A DNA stretch of 10,619 bases from the NCBI GenBank assembly GCA_022801475.1, contig JAAWSH010000030.1, forward strand, positions 1 through 10,619, in the 5' to 3' direction. Shown here piece by piece: positions 7,078-10,619 of the stretch (position 1 is its first letter; the number at the start of each line of letters is the position of its first letter). The notes under the pieces were generated by a model. The model searched no databases. It was not told the DNA's origin and saw nothing but the letters and a program-made list of their open reading frames with translations. This DNA is from Acutalibacter sp. GTDB taxonomy: Bacteria; Bacillota; Clostridia; Oscillospirales; Acutalibacteraceae. The position numbers and the translations under genes are program-made.

Positions 7078-7172
7078 AATCCGTATTCATACGGGAGGGG
7101 CCTTAAAGAAACCCTTTGGCAGCCAAACGACTCTTTGCCGCCAGAGGCCAGTCCGCTGTGAATACAGATTCT
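7076..7172 (+). promoter_or_regulatory. Leader bounded by imperfect 13-bp inverted repeat upstream of the GH13-GNAT gene
   Basis: GAATCCGTATTCA (7077-7089) and TGAATACAGATTC (7159-7171) are inverted repeats with one mismatch and one extra flanking A-U pair, enclosing about 69 nt. The left arm also holds its own small palindrome CCGTAT-TC-ATACGG (7081-7094). The interior contains TTTGG-CAG-CCAAA and CTCT/AGAG pairs. In RNA this would form one long closed stem-loop ending about 24 nt before the GH13-GNAT start. It could be an attenuation or protection element, or a small miniature-transposon-like insertion. Its left arm overlaps the stop codon of the GNAT gene. Confidence 0.4.
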
Positions 7173-7195
7173 TAAAAAAGAAAGGAAATGAAACC

Positions 7196-9244
7196 ATGAG
7201 CGAAACCCAAGTCATCCGCCTGAAAAACCAGCCCGGCTGGCAGAACAGCGCGGTATTTTACCAAATTTATCCCATCGGCTTCTGCGGGGCCCCCTATGAG
7301 AACGACGGCCGCCCCCAAAGCCGCATCCTAAAGGTGCTGGACTGGACCGGACATCTTGCCAAGCTGGGGGTGGGGGCCGTATACTTTTCCCCTGTGTTCG
7401 AGTCCGACACCCACGGCTATGACACCCGGGACTTCCGCAAGATCGACACACGCTTGGGGACCAACCAGGACTTTGCCCAGGTATGCGGCGCTTTGCATGA
7501 AAAGGGCATCCGGGTGGTGCTGGACGGCGTGTTCAACCACGTGGGCAGGGGCTTCTGGGCCTTTCAGGACGTGCTCCGCAACCGGGAGAGCTCTCCCTAC
7601 CGGGACTGGTTCCACATCAACTTCGGCGGCAACTCGGGCTATAACGACGGCCTTTGGTACGAGGGCTGGGAGGGCCACTATGAGCTGGTAAAGCTGAACC
7701 TGCAGAACCCCGCGGTGGTGGACCATATCCTGGAGTGCGTGGCTGGATGGATGGACGAGTTCGCCATCGACGGCCTGCGGCTGGACGTAGCCTACCTGCT
7801 GGACGAGAACTTTATGCGCCGGCTGCACCAGTTCTGCAAGGGCCGGGACCCGGGCTTTTTCCTGTTGGGGGAGATGATCCACGGGGACTACCGGCGCATC
7901 ATGAACCCGGATATGCTGGACAGCGTCACCAACTATGAGTGCTACAAAGGGCTGTACTCTTCCTTTAACGACAAGAATATGTTCGAGATCGCCCACTCCC
8001 TCAACCGGCAGTTCGGCAGCGAGAACTGGTGCCTGTACCGGGGCGAGCACCTGCTGTGCTTTGCGGACAACCACGATGTGACCCGCATCCACACCATTTT
8101 AAAGGAAAAGCAGCAGCTGCCGGGCCTGTACGCCATGCTGTACGGTATGCCGGGCATCCCCTGCCTATACTACGGCAGCGAGTGGGGCGCGGACGGCGAC
8201 AAGCACCAGGGAGACCCGGCCCTGCGGCCCTGCTTTGACGGGCCGGTAGAGAACGAGCTGACCCAGTTTCTGGCCCGGCTCAGCCGGGTGAAGCTCCACA
8301 GTAAGGCCTTGAGCGAGGGGAGCTACAAAAACGAGACCCTGCTGAACAAGCAGATTGTCATCCGCCGTGAGTGCCAGGAGGAGACGGTGCTGGTGGCCAT
8401 TAACGCGGACGGCGGCGGGTTCCGCATCCAGTGTAATTATAATGGCCCTGCCACCGAGCTGCTCTCGGGCAAGGGGGAGGAACTGCACGGCGGCATCGAC
8501 CTGCCCCCCTATGGGGTAAAGATCTACCGCCTGGGCCCGGTTGTCCCCTGCGGCTGGCTGGACACACTGGACGGAGACGGGCAAAGCGAGGTCCCATCCG
8601 CTGCTAACGGACAGGTTGGTGGTTGCGGTTTAGGGAGCTCCCGTTCTATGGAGGCGGGCCAGCTTCAAAAGGAGCACGAGCCCAAGCCAGCAGCCAACCC
8701 CGTGCCCCAGCCCCAGGCAGCGGACGCGGAAATCAGCCAAAACAATAAAAAAGCAGAGGACGCCGCTCCAGTGGAGATCCGCCCAATAGAGGAGGGCCAG
8801 CGCGGCGTGGTGAACGCCTTTTTGCAAGAGCACTGGCTTGCCACCATCATGTATGTGCGCGGGCAGGCAGTGGATATGACCAGGCTTCCGGCCTTTGCCG
8901 CTTGGCAGGGGCAGAAGCTGGCGGGCCTTGTGACCTACGATGTGGCGGGTGACATATGCGAGATTATCTCCCTGGATAGCGTCCACAGCGGCCGGGGGAC
9001 TGGCACAGCTCTCGTTGAGCGGGTGAAAGCCGCCGCCAAAGAGCGAGGCTGCAAAAAGCTGGTGGTGGTTACCACCAACGATAACCTACAGGCCATGGGC
9101 TTTTACCAGAAGCGGGGCTTCGACATGGCGCGGCTGTATCACAACATGATGGAGCTGGTGCGCAAGTATAAGCCCCAGTTGCCGGAGATGGGGACCAACG
9201 GCATTCCCCTGCGGCATGAGATCGAGTTTGAGATGGAGCTGTAA
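7196..9244 (+). CDS. GH13 alpha-amylase-family glycosidase fused to a C-terminal GNAT domain
   Basis: 682 residues. I chose ATG 7196, with AAAGGA at 7181-7186 ahead of it; the frame is open to 6989 but that overlaps the GNAT gene. Residues 15-340 form the GH13 TIM barrel: FYQIYPIGF, DGVFNH (110-115), nucleophile Asp197 in GLRLDVAY, acid/base Glu226 in LLGEMIH, transition-state Asp294 in ADNHDVTR, and YYGSEWG (326-331). Residues about 380-446 look like the C-terminal beta domain. With no signal peptide, it probably acts on imported maltodextrins in the cytosol. Residues about 450-525 are a Pro/Ala/Gln/Gly-rich linker. Residues 526-682 are a GNAT: IISLDSVHSGRGTGTALVERV (motif A, with R-G-T-G) and LQAMGFYQKRGFDMARLYHNMMELV. 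The frame is unbroken across the joint. A carbohydrase with an acetyltransferase tail is unusual; an internal ATG (8648) with distant GGGAG could allow a separate GNAT product. Each domain is clear; the joint function is unknown. Confidence 0.9.
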   Translation: MSETQVIRLKNQPGWQNSAVFYQIYPIGFCGAPYENDGRPQSRILKVLDWTGHLAKLGVGAVYFSPVFESDTHGYDTRDFRKIDTRLGTNQDFAQVCGALHEKGIRVVLDGVFNHVGRGFWAFQDVLRNRESSPYRDWFHINFGGNSGYNDGLWYEGWEGHYELVKLNLQNPAVVDHILECVAGWMDEFAIDGLRLDVAYLLDENFMRRLHQFCKGRDPGFFLLGEMIHGDYRRIMNPDMLDSVTNYECYKGLYSSFNDKNMFEIAHSLNRQFGSENWCLYRGEHLLCFADNHDVTRIHTILKEKQQLPGLYAMLYGMPGIPCLYYGSEWGADGDKHQGDPALRPCFDGPVENELTQFLARLSRVKLHSKALSEGSYKNETLLNKQIVIRRECQEETVLVAINADGGGFRIQCNYNGPATELLSGKGEELHGGIDLPPYGVKIYRLGPVVPCGWLDTLDGDGQSEVPSAANGQVGGCGLGSSRSMEAGQLQKEHEPKPAANPVPQPQAADAEISQNNKKAEDAAPVEIRPIEEGQRGVVNAFLQEHWLATIMYVRGQAVDMTRLPAFAAWQGQKLAGLVTYDVAGDICEIISLDSVHSGRGTGTALVERVKAAAKERGCKKLVVVTTNDNLQAMGFYQKRGFDMARLYHNMMELVRKYKPQLPEMGTNGIPLRHEIEFEMEL

Positions 9245-9345
9245 ATTGCCCTCTCGTGAAACAGCCAACGCCAGCAAAGAGGCCGGTCCAGCTGGCCTTA
9301 AGCTGGCGCGGGTTTGGGCTGCGAAAGTCCAAGGTCTTGCCATAG

Positions 9346-9374
9346 GGCGAAAGAATTCTGTGAATTCTTTCGCC
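9346..9374. repeat. Perfect 13-bp inverted repeat with 3-nt spacer
   Basis: GGCGAAAGAATTC (9346-9358), TGT, GAATTCTTTCGCC (9362-9374) pair perfectly. No T-run follows on either strand, so it is not a standard intrinsic terminator. It could be an RNA hairpin that blocks 3' exonucleases on the GH13-GNAT transcript, or a dimeric protein site. Confidence 0.7.
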
Positions 9375-9420
9375 TGGAGGCCATCTATTACACAAAAAAA
9401 TTTGGTGAAATCCGATATAG

Positions 9421-9458
9421 AAAAGGACGGCGGGCCCGAAAGCCCGCCGTCCTTTTTT
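9421..9458. terminator. Strong bidirectional rho-independent terminator
   Basis: AAAAGGACGGCGGGC (9421-9435) pairs perfectly with GCCCGCCGTCCTTTT (9442-9456) around a CCGAAA loop, followed by T's to 9458. On the plus strand it ends the GH13-GNAT transcript; the A-run on the left gives a U-tract on the minus strand, so it can also end the convergent XRE-SdpI transcript. Confidence 0.93.
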
Positions 9459-9491
9459 GCCGCCTTAACGCGGCGGCTTCTTATAATATAG

Positions 9492-9504
9492 TTAACGCGG
9501 TTAA
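9492..9504. promoter_or_regulatory. Operator-like palindrome TTAACGCGGTTAA next to a TATAAT box
   Basis: TTAAC-GCG-GTTAA is a perfect 5-bp-arm palindrome lying 4 nt after TATAAT (9482-9487). TTAACGCGG also occurs as a direct repeat at 9465-9473. The only -35-like hexamer (TTGCCG, 9457-9462, spacer 19) is poor and lies in the terminator, so a rightward promoter is doubtful. Confidence 0.3.
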
Positions 9505-9538
9505 AAAGAGGTGATACCTCTGAGGCGATGCCTCTTTT
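9504..9538 (+). repeat. Tandem GAT-loop hairpins with an alternative long stem
   Basis: AGAGGT-GAT-ACCTCT (9507-9521) and GAGGC-GAT-GCCTC (9522-9534) are adjacent hairpins with the same GAT loop, followed by TTTT. Alternatively AAAAGAGG (9504-9511) pairs with CCTCTTTT (9531-9538), an exclusive fold. The second hairpin plus TTTT could be a weak terminator. Confidence 0.5.
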
Positions 9539-9573
9539 GAACCTGGCGGCACGAGGATACCCGCGCCGCTCTG

Positions 9574-9603
9574 CTTGAAAATCGGTATGTGCCGATTTTC
9601 AAG
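9574..9603. repeat. 12-bp hairpin overlapping the stop codon of the XRE-SdpI gene
   Basis: CTTGAAAATCGG (9574-9585) and CCGATTTTCAAG (9592-9603) pair perfectly around a 6-nt loop. The hairpin covers the stop codon (9599-9601) of the minus-strand gene. It has no T-run beyond it in the minus direction, so it may stabilise the mRNA 3' end rather than terminate. Confidence 0.6.
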
Positions 9604-10486
9604 TGCGTTTCCTATAGATGACCAACGAGAGAAGGCCGGGAATCCCCAGCCAGAGGGCTATAGCGGCAAAGGTCACGGCCTCAAAGTTTGGGACCGTCAG
9701 TCCCGCGCCCACATACAGCAGGGCCAGGGGCAGCGAAACATAGCCCAGCGTCCGGTGGGCGGCGTTCCAGGCGGCGGGGTCCCGTACCGTCCAGGGAAGC
9801 CGCAGGCCGGTGTGCCGGTTAAAGGGCAGCCGGGGCGAGATATACCCGGAAAAAGCCATACACGCTGCTATAAGGAACAGCGCCAGCCCCCGGCCGTCCC
9901 CAAAAGGGGCCAGGGAGCTTTGGTCCAGCAGCGCCGCCCCCAGAGCCAGCCCCAAAAGGACCAGGTCAAAGACAGTGGTCAGCCGGACAGCGGCCAGGCT
10001 CTTTGGGCCCGGAAGCTTTTGCTTCGGGAGCTTCTGCTCCTGGGCAGACTCCGTCAGCAGGGGGAGATCCTTGTACAGCAGAGCCAGCGCCCCCAGGGCG
10101 CAGCCTCCGGTAAGCAGCAGAGAGACCACCGGACGGCGGACCGCCAAAGCGGCCAGCATAGCGGCAAAAGAAAGGGCCAGCAGCCGGCCCCGCTTGCGCT
10201 CTAACAGGGCCCGGCGGGCATCTCTCTGCCGGTAAAGGGAGAACTCTTGGAGGATACGCTCCCGCTCCTCTTCCAGCCCGGAAAGTTCCTGGGACGGTAT
10301 GCCCAGCAGGCGGTCTACCGGGGTCTCCAGCGCATGGGCCAGCAGGACCAGCTGGTCCGCGTCCGGGGCGGAGAGGCCCTTCTCCCACTTGGAGACGGTC
10401 TGCCGTACCACGTTCAGCTGGGCAGCCAGTTCCTCTTGGCTAAGGCCTTTGGCTTTTCTGGCCGCTTGGATGTTCTGACCAATCAT
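9599..10486 (-). CDS. XRE-family HTH regulator fused to SdpI-like multi-pass membrane domain
   Basis: 295 residues. I chose the ATG at 10486 because AGGAGG (complement of about 10497-10502) lies upstream and the HTH begins right there; the frame is open 42 codons further but that part looks non-coding. Residues 1-62 are a Cro/C1-type HTH: IGQNIQAARKAKGLSQEELA, with the recognition helix around VVRQTVSKWEKG. Residues 70-100 are charged and probably helical. Hydrophobic segments near 101-117, 119-138, 170-187, 199-215, 247-264 and 270-291 predict about six membrane passes. Residues 214-262 match SdpI: FNRHTGLRLPWTVRDPAAWNAAHR. In Bacillus, SdpI gives immunity to the SdpC toxin and sequesters its regulator at the membrane; here the DNA-binding and membrane parts are one chain. 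The gene converges on the amylase gene. Its targets are unknown and may include its own promoter. Confidence 0.88.
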   Translation of the reverse strand: MIGQNIQAARKAKGLSQEELAAQLNVVRQTVSKWEKGLSAPDADQLVLLAHALETPVDRLLGIPSQELSGLEEERERILQEFSLYRQRDARRALLERKRGRLLALSFAAMLAALAVRRPVVSLLLTGGCALGALALLYKDLPLLTESAQEQKLPKQKLPGPKSLAAVRLTTVFDLVLLGLALGAALLDQSSLAPFGDGRGLALFLIAACMAFSGYISPRLPFNRHTGLRLPWTVRDPAAWNAAHRTLGYVSLPLALLYVGAGLTVPNFEAVTFAAIALWLGIPGLLSLVIYRKRT

Positions 10487-10574
10487 AAAGCCGCGCCTCC
10501 TTTCCCCATGATGTTGCTTTGATTTTATGGCTAAGGTGGTCGAAACCCGGCAACGCGGGAATCTACCCGTATTT

Positions 10575-10603
10575 ACGATAGCATTTCGGCGGGAAAAAGG
10601 CAA
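10575..10603 (-). promoter_or_regulatory. Promoter of the XRE-SdpI gene
   Basis: On the minus strand TTGCCT (-35, complement of 10598-10603) is followed after 17 nt by TATCGT (-10, complement of 10575-10580), preceded by TGC as an extended -10. Transcription would start near 10568, leaving a leader of about 80 nt before the ATG. Confidence 0.55.
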
Positions 10604-10619
10604 GCAACGCAAATTAACA

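Larger units (their letters stand above)
9245..9598. other. 354-nt convergent intergenic region dense in inverted repeats
   Basis: This is the space between the GH13-GNAT gene and the convergent XRE-SdpI gene. It contains no credible gene. It holds a 13-bp perfect palindrome (9346-9374), a bidirectional terminator (9421-9458), a GCCGCC/GGCGGC hairpin (9459-9477), a TATAAT box (9482-9487) beside TTAACGCGGTTAA (9492-9504), two tandem hairpins (9507-9534) and a 12-bp hairpin at the end of the XRE gene (9574-9603). The first 100 nt hold only a duplicated AGCTGGC. Confidence 0.6.

Noticed and set aside
6989..7195. N-terminal extension of the GH13-GNAT protein upstream of 7196
   Set aside because: It would overlap the GNAT gene out of frame and run through the inverted-repeat leader; a ribosome binding site precedes 7196.
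7328..8092. 254-residue minus-strand open frame
   Set aside because: It is a shadow of the GH13 coding region, whose catalytic motifs are unambiguous on the plus strand.
9482..9487. TATAAT as a strong rightward promoter
   Set aside because: The only -35-like hexamer is a 4/6 match at 19-nt spacing inside the terminator, so I list the site only as an operator-like candidate.
9575..10204. Plus-strand open frame of 209 residues opposite the XRE-SdpI gene
   Set aside because: It is Gln/Gly/Arg-rich, without domain features, and antisense to a gene with clear HTH and SdpI motifs.
10487..10612. 42-codon N-terminal extension of the XRE-SdpI protein
   Set aside because: It crosses the predicted promoter and the ribosome binding site; the HTH begins at the ATG at 10486.

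Overview
The window looks like chromosomal DNA from a G+C-rich Clostridia (Bacillota), most like a gut Oscillospiraceae/Ruminococcaceae-type organism. This rests on purine-rich AGGAGG-type ribosome binding sites before most genes, short gaps between same-strand genes, the mix of families (PflX-type radical SAM, M18 peptidase, GNATs, XRE-SdpI regulator), and G/C-biased third codon positions. Base composition was judged by eye, not computed. I see no insertion sequence, phage gene, CRISPR array, tRNA or rRNA.

Layout. (1) 2-3929 (+): a tight four-gene operon. It holds a left-truncated DEDDh 3'-5' exonuclease with a zinc ribbon fused in frame to a YfiH/PgeF (laccase-domain) module; a PflX-type radical SAM protein overlapping it by ATGA; a small CHAP-fold protein without signal peptide; and a protein made of two GNAT domains. 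(2) 3930-4239: a non-coding stretch with an extended -10 promoter followed by about 230 nt of strongly nested RNA structure, which I read as a structured ncRNA (possibly the raiA-motif class). (3) 4240-6477 (+): an M18 aspartyl-type aminopeptidase and a proline-iminopeptidase-like alpha/beta hydrolase 15 nt apart, plausibly a peptide-turnover pair. (4) 6478-7195: a 201-nt non-coding stretch, a single-domain GNAT, and a short leader bounded by a 13-bp imperfect inverted repeat. (5) 7196-9244 (+): an intracellular GH13 alpha-amylase-family enzyme joined through a low-complexity linker to a C-terminal GNAT domain. (6) 9245-9598: 354 nt without a gene but rich in inverted repeats, including one very strong bidirectional terminator. 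(7) 9599-10486 (-): a convergent XRE helix-turn-helix regulator fused to a multi-pass SdpI-like membrane domain, with a recognisable promoter near the right edge.

The recurring theme is domain fusion: exonuclease-Zn ribbon-YfiH, GNAT-GNAT, GH13-GNAT and HTH-SdpI. Four GNAT domains occur in three genes, and the second domain of 2994-3929 is visibly similar to the stand-alone GNAT at 6679-7077. Most single domains are familiar; the novelty lies in how they are joined, in the 3972-4200 RNA, and in the palindrome-dense convergent intergenic region. No single multi-gene defence or biosynthetic system is evident.
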